Shown piece after piece: positions 8,057 through 17,068 of a DNA stretch of 64,000 nt. The notes below the pieces were generated by a model. The model had not been told where the DNA came from. It was given only the letters and a program-made list of their open reading frames with translations, and searched no databases. The translations under genes and the position numbers were made by a program. Source of the DNA: JBEKTW01 sp963727845 (GTDB lineage: Bacteria > Bacteroidota > Ignavibacteria > UBA10030 > SZUA-254); assembly GCA_963727845.1 (NCBI GenBank), contig CAVSHI010000002.1, positions 1,054,001-1,118,000 on the forward strand. The letters run 5' to 3'. The stretch's first letter is position 1; each line of letters starts with the position of its first letter.

Positions 8057-8072
8057 TGGTCAATCCCTGCGT

Positions 8073-8858
8073 TTAGTTTTCGAGCACATCATGCTTCTTC
8101 TCGCTCCCTTGAACCACAAAAACATCGATCGCCTGTCCCACAGCCACCAGCTCGGAAGCCCGCGGGAATTGGTCGACGATCGTGTTCGGAAGCAAATCCG
8201 GTACCTGCTGGTACGTAATATTCCCAAGCTTCAAACCATGGCTCGCAAGGATCTGCTGCGCTTGGGTGAGTGTCTTTCCGTTTAAGTCGGGAACGGAAAT
8301 CTTATTCGAGATCTTGCCCTGACTTACGACGATCGAGACATAAACATCTCTTCTGACCTTTATTCCTGAGGCGAGGTTTTGCTCGATGATCGTGTTTTCG
8401 GGGAATTCGTCCGAGGGACTGTAATCGAGCGCGCCGAGCTTCAAACCCTGTCGTTCCAATTGAAATCGTGCGTCACGGAGGGTCCTGCCTTTCAGGTTCG
8501 GCACCGATACAAGCTGTTCCCCGCTGCTGATCGTCAAATAAATCCTGCGACCCTTATTTACTTTCCTTCCGGCGAGAGGATTTTGACTCATAACGGTTCC
8601 TTCCGGGTACTCTCTGTCCGTTCTCAGATCGCCCTGGCGCGGGATCAGTCCTATCGAGTCCAGTGTGCGTTGTGCGGCTTCAAAGCGCACACCCACGACC
8701 GAAGGAACCAGGACCTGGCCGCCCTGGTTCACATACCACGGCATCAACAGGTCATTGCAAACAAAGAAAATAAGGACAAAAAGCGCAAGGACAAGAAATA
8801 TTTTTTTGACCCAACCGGAACGAATGATTTTGCCAACTTCGATTGTCATCATGCACAT
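8073..8858 (-). CDS. Membrane-anchored protein with three PASTA domains
   Basis: 261 residues: a short cytoplasmic tail, one membrane segment (about 18-38) and three extracytoplasmic PASTA repeats (about 48-112, 114-184 and 188-255). Each repeat opens with a VPxxxGxxxxxAxxxL pattern (VPSVVGVRFEAAQRTL, VPNLKGRTLRDARFQL, VPDLNGKTLTQAQQIL). PASTA modules bind peptidoglycan fragments or beta-lactams. There is no kinase or transpeptidase domain, so this is a free-standing PASTA protein of the type common in FCB-group genomes. Its role in the cell wall is inferred. The start could equally be the ATG at 8849. It is co-transcribed with rpe. Confidence 0.9.
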   Translation of the reverse strand: MCMMTIEVGKIIRSGWVKKIFLVLALFVLIFFVCNDLLMPWYVNQGGQVLVPSVVGVRFEAAQRTLDSIGLIPRQGDLRTDREYPEGTVMSQNPLAGRKVNKGRRIYLTISSGEQLVSVPNLKGRTLRDARFQLERQGLKLGALDYSPSDEFPENTIIEQNLASGIKVRRDVYVSIVVSQGKISNKISVPDLNGKTLTQAQQILASHGLKLGNITYQQVPDLLPNTIVDQFPRASELVAVGQAIDVFVVQGSEKKHDVLEN

Positions 8859-8876
8859 ATTTTGTTTTCAATTTAG

Positions 8877-8905
8877 AATATATGAAATCCCTCAGTGAAC
8901 AACAA
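8877..8905 (-). promoter_or_regulatory. Promoter of the PASTA-rpe operon
   Basis: TTGTTG (8905-8900), 17-bp spacer, TATATT (8882-8877) on the minus strand, about 20 bases upstream of the coding region. It is divergent from the plus-strand promoter at 8917-8944. Confidence 0.65.
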
Positions 8906-8916
8906 GTGTTCCTGAG

Positions 8917-8944
8917 TTGCAAACGTAAAACAAATCCTTATATT
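8917..8944 (+). promoter_or_regulatory. Promoter of the phosphoesterase gene
   Basis: TTGCAA (8917-8922), 16-bp spacer, TATATT (8939-8944). If the coding start is 9145 the leader is about 195 nt; nothing else is recognised in 8945-9144. Confidence 0.55.
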
Positions 8945-9144
8945 GGGATTGAGGGCAGGAAATAGAAGGGCCTAAACGTCCTGCAATTCTCCCAGAGCAC
9001 ACGCAAAACTGCGTTTACTGTCCTCCGTGCGCGTCGGATCACCGCACTCGGTTGCACCGCGCGCTCGTCGGCGAATCCACTGGTCTCCATATTTGTCTCA
9101 AGCAGTCGAATGTTCGCGTCACCGAAATTAATCAGCAATTAAGC

Positions 9145-10383
9145 ATGAGCGGTTGGCGATATCTGGCCGTCTTTCGGATGCTGATGACAGGGCTCGTTGC
9201 GGTCGTTCAGTGCTTTTTCTACCTGAAGGTGATGCAGTATCTTGAATCCAATCACAAACCGGCATGGATGAAGACCCTCACGAGATTCGTTTTTATCATC
9301 TTTAATCTGCCAATGATCATAACCCTGCTCTGGCACCCCAACGTCGTATCATTGCCGGAGTGGTTCATGGTCGTCGCGGTATACCCGTTTTACGTGTGGC
9401 ACTACTCCCTTCTTTTCCTCTTTCTCTTCATCGCAGCCGGAAGGCTGCTTCAACTTCCCTTTCTTTCCGTTGCATGGCTCTGGAGGGGGCTCTCAAGAAA
9501 GAAAAATGAAACCCGGAATGTGCTCACCCACCCCGTCGATGTGAAGCGGAGAAAAATCCTTCGCCAGGGGGTCACGGTGCTTGCGGGAGCTGCATTTGCA
9601 ACTACGACTCTTGGCATTATCCGGAACAACAGATTCGAAATTTCACACGTCGACGTTCCCATCACAAACCTGCCGGATGAGCTCCAGGGATTCACGATTG
9701 GCCTGCTAAGTGATATTCACTCGAGTATTTTTATGTCCAGAAGTCAAATGGAGGAATACGCAGTGGCATTGAACTCACTGAATGCCGACATGCTGGCAGT
9801 CGTAGGTGACTTCGTCAACAGTTTGGTCGAAGAAGTGTATCCTTTTGCAGAAGCTTTCTCCACACTGAAAGCCCCCCGCGGGGTCTATGGAGTTCTCGGA
9901 AATCATGACTATTTCACGAAGAATGTAGAGATTGTCGCAAGGGAAGTGAACTCCTGCGGCATCAACCTTCTCCGTAATAGTCGCCTGACAATCGAACATA
10001 ACGGGAAAGAGCTCGAACTCGTGGGCATTGATGATCTGGGAAACCCTCTCCATGCCAGGAGATTGATTGCGAAAGAGGTGGCGGGAGCAGACCAGAGAAA
10101 TCCCAAAATTCTCCTGGCTCACCGTCCATACTTCTTTCCGCAGGCTGCTGAACAAAAAATTGATCTGACACTCTCCGGACACACGCACGGCGGCCAGATT
10201 GTTTTTGCCCGAATCGGTGGAGACGTGATAGCGCCTGCCCGCATGGTATCGCCATACGTTGCCGGACTCTATTCGATCGGTTCATCACACATGTACGTTT
10301 CCAGGGGAATCGGGACAGTTGGTGTTCCAGTGCGACTTAATTGTCCGCCGGAACTCACTAAAATATCACTTGTTAGGGCATGA
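9145..10383 (+). CDS. Membrane-anchored calcineurin-like metallophosphoesterase
   Basis: 412 residues from ATG 9145 (an earlier in-frame start at 9052 would add a non-hydrophobic tail). The N-terminal 140 residues form several membrane segments. Then comes RRKILRQGVTVLAGAAF, a basic-hydrophobic linker resembling a twin-arginine signal, and a YkuE/YaeI-type phosphoesterase domain. All metal motifs are present: LLSDIHSS, VVGDFVN, GNHDY, LLAHRP and LSGHTHGGQI. Related proteins hydrolyse UDP-diacylglucosamine or other lipid pyrophosphates, but the substrate here cannot be read from sequence. It stands alone, between divergent promoters and the nucleoside operon. Confidence 0.9.
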   Translation: MSGWRYLAVFRMLMTGLVAVVQCFFYLKVMQYLESNHKPAWMKTLTRFVFIIFNLPMIITLLWHPNVVSLPEWFMVVAVYPFYVWHYSLLFLFLFIAAGRLLQLPFLSVAWLWRGLSRKKNETRNVLTHPVDVKRRKILRQGVTVLAGAAFATTTLGIIRNNRFEISHVDVPITNLPDELQGFTIGLLSDIHSSIFMSRSQMEEYAVALNSLNADMLAVVGDFVNSLVEEVYPFAEAFSTLKAPRGVYGVLGNHDYFTKNVEIVAREVNSCGINLLRNSRLTIEHNGKELELVGIDDLGNPLHARRLIAKEVAGADQRNPKILLAHRPYFFPQAAEQKIDLTLSGHTHGGQIVFARIGGDVIAPARMVSPYVAGLYSIGSSHMYVSRGIGTVGVPVRLNCPPELTKISLVRA

Positions 10384-10543
10384 GATGTAGAATTGACTTG
10401 AAAGTATTCGAGATCTTTTCCCTCGATTATACCGGACATCAGAAAGAATGTGGGATGTTGGGGAAAACTCCTGACCTACCCTCTCATTTCCGACCTGAAC
10501 TGCACAATTCGCACCGGGTTCAGGCATGTTGCCTCGCCTTTTC

Positions 10544-10572
10544 TTGATTCTCTCCTTAATTCTCTCTATATT
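10544..10572 (+). promoter_or_regulatory. Promoter of the nucleoside salvage operon
   Basis: TTGATT (10544-10549), 17-bp spacer, TATATT (10567-10572). The cdd ATG is at 10582, only 9 bases after the -10, so the transcript would start within a few bases of the start codon. Confidence 0.7.
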
Positions 10573-10581
10573 CCAAGCCGT

Positions 10582-10995
10582 ATGAAACTAAAAAGACACG
10601 CCGATAAGTACGCCCCTCTCGTCAAGGCAGCCGTTGAAGCTAAGAATCGATCACACTCGCCATACTCAGACTTTCGGGTGGGTGCCGCTCTCTTGACGTC
10701 CTCCGGCAAGATTTACACCGGTTGCAACATTGAAAGTAGCTCGTTCAGTCTCACGATATGTGCAGAACGCACCGCGCTCTTTAAGGCCGTCTCAGAATCC
10801 CAGAAGAGCTTCAAGGCAATTGCCATCGCCTCTGATGCAAAGGATTTCATCTCACCGTGCGGAGCATGCAGACAGGTTATACAAGATCTTGCCGGGAATA
10901 TCGATGTCGTTCTGTCCAACAAGAAAGGCGCGACAAAAGTGATCAAGATGGCTGATCTCCTGCCCCTGCCGTTCGATGACCGAGAACTAAGATAA
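10582..10995 (+). CDS. cdd: Cytidine deaminase
   Basis: Deaminates cytidine and deoxycytidine to uridine forms in pyrimidine salvage; a small cytosolic zinc enzyme of 137 residues, the usual length for the tetrameric class. The zinc site is complete: CAERTAL with the catalytic glutamate, and PCGACRQ with the two other cysteines. The opening SPYSDFRVGAALL and CNIESSSF are typical. The ATG at 10582 is chosen because a strong promoter lies directly upstream; a longer frame back to 10450 would cover that promoter. First gene of the salvage operon. Confidence 0.96.
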   Translation: MKLKRHADKYAPLVKAAVEAKNRSHSPYSDFRVGAALLTSSGKIYTGCNIESSSFSLTICAERTALFKAVSESQKSFKAIAIASDAKDFISPCGACRQVIQDLAGNIDVVLSNKKGATKVIKMADLLPLPFDDRELR

Positions 10996-11013
10996 TAGAG
11001 GAAAAACCTTGTC

Positions 11014-11589
11014 ATGGATGTCGTAACTCTGCACAATATGCCTAAAGATACCGGCTGGATTGAAGTGATTACAGGATGCATGTTCAGCGGTAAGACGGAA
11101 GAGCTGATCCGTCGGCTACGGCGTGCTCAGATAGCTAAACAGGATGTAGTTATCTTCAAGCCTCAGATCGACAATCGCTACAGCTCGACCCACATTGTGT
11201 CACACAATGAACAATCTCTTTCTTCGGTTAGAGTCGATAATCCCAAAGATATCTTGTCATTAGCAAAAAATGCTCAAGTGATAGGTATTGATGAGGGTCA
11301 GTTCTTTTCTCCCGATCTGGTAGGAGTGTGTGAAGAATTAGCTGGAAGTGGGAAACGAGTAATTGTCGCAGGCCTGGATCAGGACTACAGGGGAAGGCCG
11401 TTTGAGCCTATGCCCCACCTCCTCGCCGTCGCCGAGTATATTACTAAGACGCTGGCTATTTGCATGAAGTGCGGGAATCCGGCAGACCGAACCCAACGGA
11501 TCACCAAACAACAGGAACTCGTAGTCGTGGGAGCACGCGAAGTGTACGAAGCTCGCTGCAGAAGATGCTTTGACCCTCCCATCGAATGA
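11014..11589 (+). CDS. tdk: Thymidine kinase, type II
   Basis: Phosphorylates thymidine to dTMP in pyrimidine salvage. 191 residues, the size of the tetrameric TK1-like class. Landmarks: P-loop GCMFSGKTEEL, the Mg-binding DEGQFF, the lasso region GLDQDYRGRPFEPM, and a structural zinc site formed by CMKCG and the C-terminal CRRC. The ribosome-binding GAGG lies about 12 bases before the ATG. It ends with ATGA, overlapping the start of the lipoprotein gene by 4 bases, so the two are translationally coupled. Confidence 0.97.
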   Translation: MDVVTLHNMPKDTGWIEVITGCMFSGKTEELIRRLRRAQIAKQDVVIFKPQIDNRYSSTHIVSHNEQSLSSVRVDNPKDILSLAKNAQVIGIDEGQFFSPDLVGVCEELAGSGKRVIVAGLDQDYRGRPFEPMPHLLAVAEYITKTLAICMKCGNPADRTQRITKQQELVVVGAREVYEARCRRCFDPPIE

Positions 11590-12626
11590 GAACCAATGCC
11601 ACACAAATGAAGTCTCTTAGAACTATCCTCCTCGCTGTTACTTGCCTCCTCTCGCTTGTGGGATGCGCCAAGAAACAGCCCCAGCAGGAGATACAGGGTG
11701 CGTGGAAGGTCGGACTCGTCTTCGACGTTGGCGGCAGGGGCGATAAATCCTTTAACGATGCCGCGTATAGGGGTTTGGAGAGGGCAAAGAAGGAACTGGG
11801 AGTTGATTTTGAATACATCGAGCCAGGACCGGGAGCCGACCGGGAAACAGCGCTCCGGCAGCTGGCCAACCGGCCTGATATCCGGCTGATTTTCGGCATC
11901 GGGTTCATTTTCACGGATGATATCACGAATATAGCCCGGGAGTTCCCCGACAAGAATTTCGCCTGCGTCGATTATACGTTTGATAGCACCAAGGTTATTC
12001 CGCCAAACCTCGTTGCACTTGAATTCAAAGAAGAAGAAGGTTCTTTCCTTGTCGGCGCACTGGCAGCATTGATGTCGAAAACCAAAATTATCGGTTTTAT
12101 CGGAGGGATGCAGTCGCCTCTCATCAAAAAATTCGAAGTTGGTTATGTTGCAGGCGCAAAGTACGTCAATCCGTCGTGCAAAGTGCTCATTGCTTATGCC
12201 GGCGTCACCGGAGAAGCATTTAAGAACCCCGGCAAGGGCAAAGAGCTCGGGCTGGGGCAGTATTCTCAAGGAGCCGACATTATCTATCATGCTTCCGGCG
12301 TCACAGGGTTAGGGCTCTTTGAGGCAGCAAGAGAAACGCACAAACTTGCAATTGGAGTCGATTCCGACCAATTCCACGAGGCGCCAGGCTATGTGCTCAC
12401 CAGCATGACCAAAATCGTGGAGAACACGATTTCTGAGACCGTCAGGAACACCAAGGAAGGGACTTTCAAGGGCGGTGTTGCTGCAATTTTTGGCTTGAAG
12501 TCAAAGGGTGTAGATTACGTCTACGACAATAATAATAAGGCATTGATTCCAGAAACCGTTCATGCACAAGTCGAAGAAATCCGAGATAAGATAATCTCGG
12601 GAGCCATCCCAGTTCCTGACCGATAA
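11586..12626 (+). CDS. BMP-family nucleoside-binding lipoprotein of an ABC importer
   Basis: Periplasmic, lipid-anchored substrate-binding protein of the BMP/PnrA family, which captures purine or pyrimidine nucleosides for import. 346 residues with a signal peptide ending in the lipobox LVGC (cysteine near residue 27). Family landmarks: VGLVFDVGGRGDKSFNDAAYRG, GIGFIFTDDI, VDYTFDS, GFIGGMQSPLIKKFEVGY and IGVDSDQ. It sits between nucleoside salvage enzymes and three ABC subunit genes, which supports nucleosides as the ligand. Confidence 0.94.
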   Translation: MRTNATQMKSLRTILLAVTCLLSLVGCAKKQPQQEIQGAWKVGLVFDVGGRGDKSFNDAAYRGLERAKKELGVDFEYIEPGPGADRETALRQLANRPDIRLIFGIGFIFTDDITNIAREFPDKNFACVDYTFDSTKVIPPNLVALEFKEEEGSFLVGALAALMSKTKIIGFIGGMQSPLIKKFEVGYVAGAKYVNPSCKVLIAYAGVTGEAFKNPGKGKELGLGQYSQGADIIYHASGVTGLGLFEAARETHKLAIGVDSDQFHEAPGYVLTSMTKIVENTISETVRNTKEGTFKGGVAAIFGLKSKGVDYVYDNNNKALIPETVHAQVEEIRDKIISGAIPVPDR

Positions 12627-12649
12627 TCTCTCGCCTACTGCTTCCTTCC

Positions 12650-14176
12650 ATGCTGGCTTTTCAGATGCAAGATATTACCAAGTATTTTGGCGGCGTGAAG
12701 GCCAACGACTGCGTCAATCTTGCAGTTGAAAAAGGCCAGATCCATGCTCTCGTAGGGGAGAACGGAGCCGGGAAATCAACGCTGATGAAGATTCTTTACG
12801 GCATTCATGCTCCGGAAAGCGGCTCCATTTTCATAAATGGACACAAGCAATCTGTCCAAAGCCCGGCCAATGCAATATCTTGCGGCATCGGCATGGTGCA
12901 CCAGCATTTCATGCTCATCCCCCCTCTCACCGTCGCTGAGAATATCATCCTCGGAATGGAACCGACGCGGGTAGGACAAATCCTGGACACCGGCCGGGCT
13001 GAGGAAGATGTCAACCGTCTTTCCACGACGTATCATTTCAATATCGACCCCAAGGAACGGATCGAGAATCTCTCAGTAGGCATGCAGCAACGGGTGGAAA
13101 TCCTGAAAGTTCTTTACCGTAACGCAGAGATTCTTATCCTGGACGAGCCAACTGCCGTGCTCACACCGCATGAAATAGAAGAGCTTTTCGCGATACTCAG
13201 AAGGATGAGGGAGCAACAGAAGACAGTCGTTTTCATTACGCACAAACTCGCCGAAGTAATGGCAATAAGTGATCGTGTAACTGTAATGCGTCGCGGTAAA
13301 GTGATCGGCCACTTGGCCACCGAGTCCACTACCAAAGATCAGATTGCGCGAATGATGGTCGGACAGGAGGTTGACCATTCAATATCCTCTCCCGGGAAAC
13401 CAATCCCTATGGCATCCAATCCCCCTGCGACGCGGGAGCCGGTGTTGTCAATCGAGAGTCTCTGTGCGCTGAACGACAAAGAATTGCCCGCGCTTCGGGA
13501 CATCACGCTCTCCATTTTCAGCGGCGAAGTGCTGGGCATCGCGGCAGTCGAAGGAAACGGACAAAGTGAGCTGGTGCAGGTTCTCACGGGATTGCGTCGC
13601 ATGACAGGAGGTGCGGTCAGGATCAGCGGCGCTGAAATCGCCCGACACAAACCCTCCATCGCGCATATTCCCGAAGACCGCCACAAGCATGGACTCGTGC
13701 TGGATTTTACGATCGCCGAGAACTTTCTTCTTGGGCGCCAACGTGAACCCGTGTATTCTTCATTCCTTAAGCTTCGGGCTGGCGCGCTAGACACTTATAC
13801 GTTACGAATGATAGCACAGTATGACATTCGCACGGCTGACAGGAAACAGACGGCTCGTGAACTTTCAGGCGGCAATCAACAAAAAATCGTGATCGCCAGG
13901 GAGATATCGAAGAATGCCCCCTTGCTCGTCGTCAGCCAGCCGACAAGAGGTCTTGATATCAATGCGACACACTTTGTCCATCAAACACTTCTTTCCGAAC
14001 GAGACAAGGGCAAAGCAATTCTGCTCGTCTCTTCGGATCTCTCTGAACTTCTCTCCATTTCAGATCGAATTTCGGTAATGTTCCAGGGCGAAATTACCAT
14101 AACGGTGAACGCGAAAGAAACATCTGAACGGGAGCTTGGCCTGTACATGACGGGGGCTAAGCGAAAAGCAAGTTAA
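12650..14176 (+). CDS. Two-domain ABC ATPase of the nucleoside importer (NupO/RbsA type)
   Basis: 508 residues with two fused nucleotide-binding domains. The first has Walker A GENGAGKSTL, signature LSVGMQQR, Walker B ILILDEPTAVL and the H-loop ITHK. The second has a degenerate Walker A (VEGNGQSEL), a full signature LSGGNQQK and VVSQPTRGLD in place of a standard Walker B. This pairing of one canonical and one degenerate site is usual in the family. It powers import through the two permeases encoded next. 23 bp separate it from the lipoprotein gene. Confidence 0.95.
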   Translation: MLAFQMQDITKYFGGVKANDCVNLAVEKGQIHALVGENGAGKSTLMKILYGIHAPESGSIFINGHKQSVQSPANAISCGIGMVHQHFMLIPPLTVAENIILGMEPTRVGQILDTGRAEEDVNRLSTTYHFNIDPKERIENLSVGMQQRVEILKVLYRNAEILILDEPTAVLTPHEIEELFAILRRMREQQKTVVFITHKLAEVMAISDRVTVMRRGKVIGHLATESTTKDQIARMMVGQEVDHSISSPGKPIPMASNPPATREPVLSIESLCALNDKELPALRDITLSIFSGEVLGIAAVEGNGQSELVQVLTGLRRMTGGAVRISGAEIARHKPSIAHIPEDRHKHGLVLDFTIAENFLLGRQREPVYSSFLKLRAGALDTYTLRMIAQYDIRTADRKQTARELSGGNQQKIVIAREISKNAPLLVVSQPTRGLDINATHFVHQTLLSERDKGKAILLVSSDLSELLSISDRISVMFQGEITITVNAKETSERELGLYMTGAKRKAS

Positions 14177-14223
14177 AATCATGCCGCCCGTTTCACACAG
14201 GAATATCGTTCAGGTCGAATCCG

Positions 14224-15291
14224 TTGAAGAAGCTTAGAAACATACTGCTTCAGCTCCTCGGCCCTACCCTTTCGCTCGTTCTGGCATTCATTGTCTGTGG
14301 AGTGTTTATACTCATCATAGGAAAGGACCCGCTTGCGGTGTACGGCATGTTCTTCTCTGAAACACTTGGGAACCCCTACGGCATCGGCCAGATCCTCTTC
14401 AAGGCAACTCCTTTGATGTTTACAGGCCTTTCCGCTGCTATCGCTTTTCGGGCTGGACTCTTCAATATCGGTGCAGAAGGACAGCTGTATATCGGTTCGT
14501 TCGTGACGGCATGGATTGGATTCACTTTTACGTCGTTGCCCGCCGTTCTTCTTCTTCCTCTTTGTGTTTTCGGTGGAATGCTCGGCGGTGCTGTCTGGGG
14601 AGCAATACCGGGCGTACTGAAGGCAAAATTCGGCGCGCACGAGGTGATCAATACTATCATGATGAATTTCATAGCTGCGGCGTTGATAAGCTACCTCGTG
14701 AACAATATCTTTGCCGTACCTGCAACCGTCCACACGCCTTCGATATCGGACAAAGCGGAGTTGATGCGTCTGGATCAACTCTCTGCTATTTTCAAAGGAT
14801 CCCCCGTGAATTTGAGTCTTGTCATCGCCTTTCTCGCCTGCGCGTTTCTGTACTATTTTCTCTGGAAAACGAGGCAAGGGTACGAGCTCCGTGCCGTTGG
14901 CCTGAGTATCACCGCCGCCAGCTATGGTGGTATTGATGTCTCCCGGCGCACAATTATGGCGATGACGATGGCCGGCGCCTTTGCCGGACTTGTAGGAAGC
15001 AATTTTGTCCTTGGGTACAAGCACTATTTCGAGCTCGGGTTTTCGGAAGGAGTGGGTTTTATCGGAATTGCAGCCGCCTTGTTAGGAAGGAACCATCCTA
15101 TCGGGATTATAGTCGCATCGCTTTTCTTCGGAGTACTTGAATACGGAAGCCTCACCATCAACACTATCGTTCCGAAGGAATTGGTGAATATCCTGCAGGC
15201 GATTATCATACTTTTTGTCATTGTCCTCACAAAGCTATTCGACCGGTGGATTAAAATCATGAACAGGCCGGTGGAGACTGTTCATGCTTGA
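14224..15291 (+). CDS. Nucleoside ABC importer permease (NupP-like)
   Basis: Polytopic inner-membrane permease of 355 residues in the BPD_transp_2 family. Typical motifs: FNIGAEGQLYIGSF, GAHEVINTIMMN, GYELRAVGLS and GGIDVSRR. It pairs with the next gene to form the translocation channel. Translation most likely starts at TTG 14224 (MKKLRNILLQLL); the nearby ATG at 14181 is out of frame. It overlaps the next permease gene by 8 bases. Confidence 0.94.
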   Translation: MKKLRNILLQLLGPTLSLVLAFIVCGVFILIIGKDPLAVYGMFFSETLGNPYGIGQILFKATPLMFTGLSAAIAFRAGLFNIGAEGQLYIGSFVTAWIGFTFTSLPAVLLLPLCVFGGMLGGAVWGAIPGVLKAKFGAHEVINTIMMNFIAAALISYLVNNIFAVPATVHTPSISDKAELMRLDQLSAIFKGSPVNLSLVIAFLACAFLYYFLWKTRQGYELRAVGLSITAASYGGIDVSRRTIMAMTMAGAFAGLVGSNFVLGYKHYFELGFSEGVGFIGIAAALLGRNHPIGIIVASLFFGVLEYGSLTINTIVPKELVNILQAIIILFVIVLTKLFDRWIKIMNRPVETVHA

Positions 15292-16174
15292 TTCTCTCTT
15301 GAGCTTTGCGTTTGTTGCACAGACCCTGAGGATCTCTGTTCCGTACGCCCTGCCTGCCCTCGGCGCGACGTTCAGCGAGAGGGGCGGAGTCGTTAACATC
15401 GCACTCGAGGGAATTCTGCTCATTGGCGCCTTCGCCACGACGGTCGGCACGTATTATTCTCATGACCCGATCGTTGGAATTCTCTGCGGTGTAGCTGCGG
15501 GCATGTTAACGGCGCTTCTTCACTGCGTGACCTCGGTGACCTTCAAAACCGACCAAATCGTCAGCGGGATTGCCATCAACCTGTTGGCGCTGGGGATCAC
15601 AAAATTTTCATGCCAGCTGATTTTCAACAGCTCGAGCAACTCGACCCGAATTCCGGGCATCGAGGAATGGGGCGTTTTGTCAAGCATCCCCATACTCAAC
15701 CCCTTCATTGTCGGCACCGTGTTCCTTGCACTACTTTCGCACTTTGTCATGTATAAGACCCGCTTCGGTCTGCGCCTGCGGGCCGTGGGCGAACACCCGG
15801 CAGCAGTCGAGACATTGGGCTTGAGCGTCTCCGGACTTCGGTACGCAGGCGTTCTCATCAGCGGGGCATTGGCCGGATTAGGCGGCTCGTGGTTGGCGCT
15901 TGATCAACATAGTTTCACCGATGGAATATCAGCGGGGCGCGGATTCATTGCTCTTGCGGCGATGATCATCGGCAAATGGAAACCAATCGGAGCTGTGGGT
16001 GCATGCCTTCTCTTCGGATTTGCGGAAAGTCTGACAATTCAGCTCCAGGGTAGTTTCGCGGCAACCCAGTTTGTCCAGATGATCCCGTATGTCCTCACAA
16101 TGGTCGTCCTTGCGGGATTCATCGGCAAGTCCACCCCGCCTGCGGCAGATGGTATTCCATATGAGAATAGTTGA
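15284..16174 (+). CDS. Nucleoside ABC importer permease (NupQ-like)
   Basis: Second permease subunit, 296 residues, about nine hydrophobic segments. It has the family opening LRISVPYALPALGATFSERGGVVNIALEG and the coupling region RLRAVGEHPAAVETLG. Expected to form a heterodimer with the product of the previous gene. Overlap of the two reading frames implies coupled translation. Confidence 0.94.
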   Translation: MLDSLLSFAFVAQTLRISVPYALPALGATFSERGGVVNIALEGILLIGAFATTVGTYYSHDPIVGILCGVAAGMLTALLHCVTSVTFKTDQIVSGIAINLLALGITKFSCQLIFNSSSNSTRIPGIEEWGVLSSIPILNPFIVGTVFLALLSHFVMYKTRFGLRLRAVGEHPAAVETLGLSVSGLRYAGVLISGALAGLGGSWLALDQHSFTDGISAGRGFIALAAMIIGKWKPIGAVGACLLFGFAESLTIQLQGSFAATQFVQMIPYVLTMVVLAGFIGKSTPPAADGIPYENS

Positions 16175-16214
16175 GACCGCCACTTAATCGGAGAAGAGGA
16201 GAAGGGAAACAAAT

Positions 16215-17024
16215 ATGAAGGAACAGAAGGACCAGAGAATCAATGAGACCATCCATTTCCTGCGGTCAAAAACCAAACTACGACCGAAGATCGCCGTGAT
16301 TTTTGGTTCGGGACTCGGAGTCCTCGCCGGTGCTTTATCTTCAAAAAACATCATTAAAAGTTCGGCCATCCCACACTATCCGCTTTCGACTGTCGAGGGC
16401 CACGAAGGAAAACTCATTTTTGGAAGACTCGGCAATGTTCCACTTCTCGCGTTCCAGGGAAGGATACATTTTTACGAGACGGGAGATTTAGACCCCGTCC
16501 TGTACCCTATTCGTGTGGCTCACGAATTAGGAATCCGGATTCTCATTGTAACGAACGCTGCGGGAGCGGTTAATCGCACATTTTCGCCGGGAGACTTGAT
16601 GTTGATCACCGACCAGGTCAATTTGACTTTCGAAAACCCATGTGAGCACCCATCAGGCGTTCATGCAACACAAGAAATTTATGATCGGCATCTGCAGGCG
16701 CAAATCAAATCCGTCGCAGGCAACAAGAGGATTTTGCTGCAAGAAGGAGTGTATTGCGGTCTGAAGGGTCCCTCCTATGAAACTTCGGCTGAGATCGAGA
16801 TGGTACAGAGAATAGGATGCGATGCGGTGGGGATGTCGACCGTCAATGAAGTAAGCCTTGCCGCGGCGCTTGGCATTCGCGTCGCGGGCATCTCCTGTAT
16901 CACAAACCTGGCAACCGGCATCAACGACGGAAGACTCTCGCACCTCGAGGTTACGGAAGTAGCAAACAATGTGAAGGAGACATTTGTGGAGTTGCTGACG
17001 GGAGTAATCGAGAAGATCAAATGA
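16215..17024 (+). CDS. punA: Purine nucleoside phosphorylase
   Basis: Phosphorolyses inosine and guanosine to the base and ribose 1-phosphate. 269 residues, the length of the trimeric PNP class. Landmarks: IAVIFGSGLG (phosphate loop), VEGHEGKLIFG, FQGRIHFYE, TNAAGAVN, YCGLKGPSYETSAEI, VGMSTVNE and the base-specifying ITNLATG. Last gene of the uptake and salvage operon, so imported purine nucleosides can be split at once. A perfect hairpin follows. Confidence 0.96.
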   Translation: MKEQKDQRINETIHFLRSKTKLRPKIAVIFGSGLGVLAGALSSKNIIKSSAIPHYPLSTVEGHEGKLIFGRLGNVPLLAFQGRIHFYETGDLDPVLYPIRVAHELGIRILIVTNAAGAVNRTFSPGDLMLITDQVNLTFENPCEHPSGVHATQEIYDRHLQAQIKSVAGNKRILLQEGVYCGLKGPSYETSAEIEMVQRIGCDAVGMSTVNEVSLAAALGIRVAGISCITNLATGINDGRLSHLEVTEVANNVKETFVELLTGVIEKIK

Positions 17025-17034
17025 TTTTCCCAAG

Positions 17035-17064
17035 GTGCGACTCACTTCCGCAAGTGAGTCGCAC
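17035..17064. terminator. Hairpin between convergent punA and cytochrome genes
   Basis: Perfect 13-bp stem GTGCGACTCACTT / AAGTGAGTCGCAC with a CCGC loop, between the punA stop and the cytochrome stop at 17069. Neither side has a long T run, so it may act as a weak bidirectional terminator or 3'-end stabiliser. Confidence 0.65.
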
Positions 17065-17068
17065 TTAG

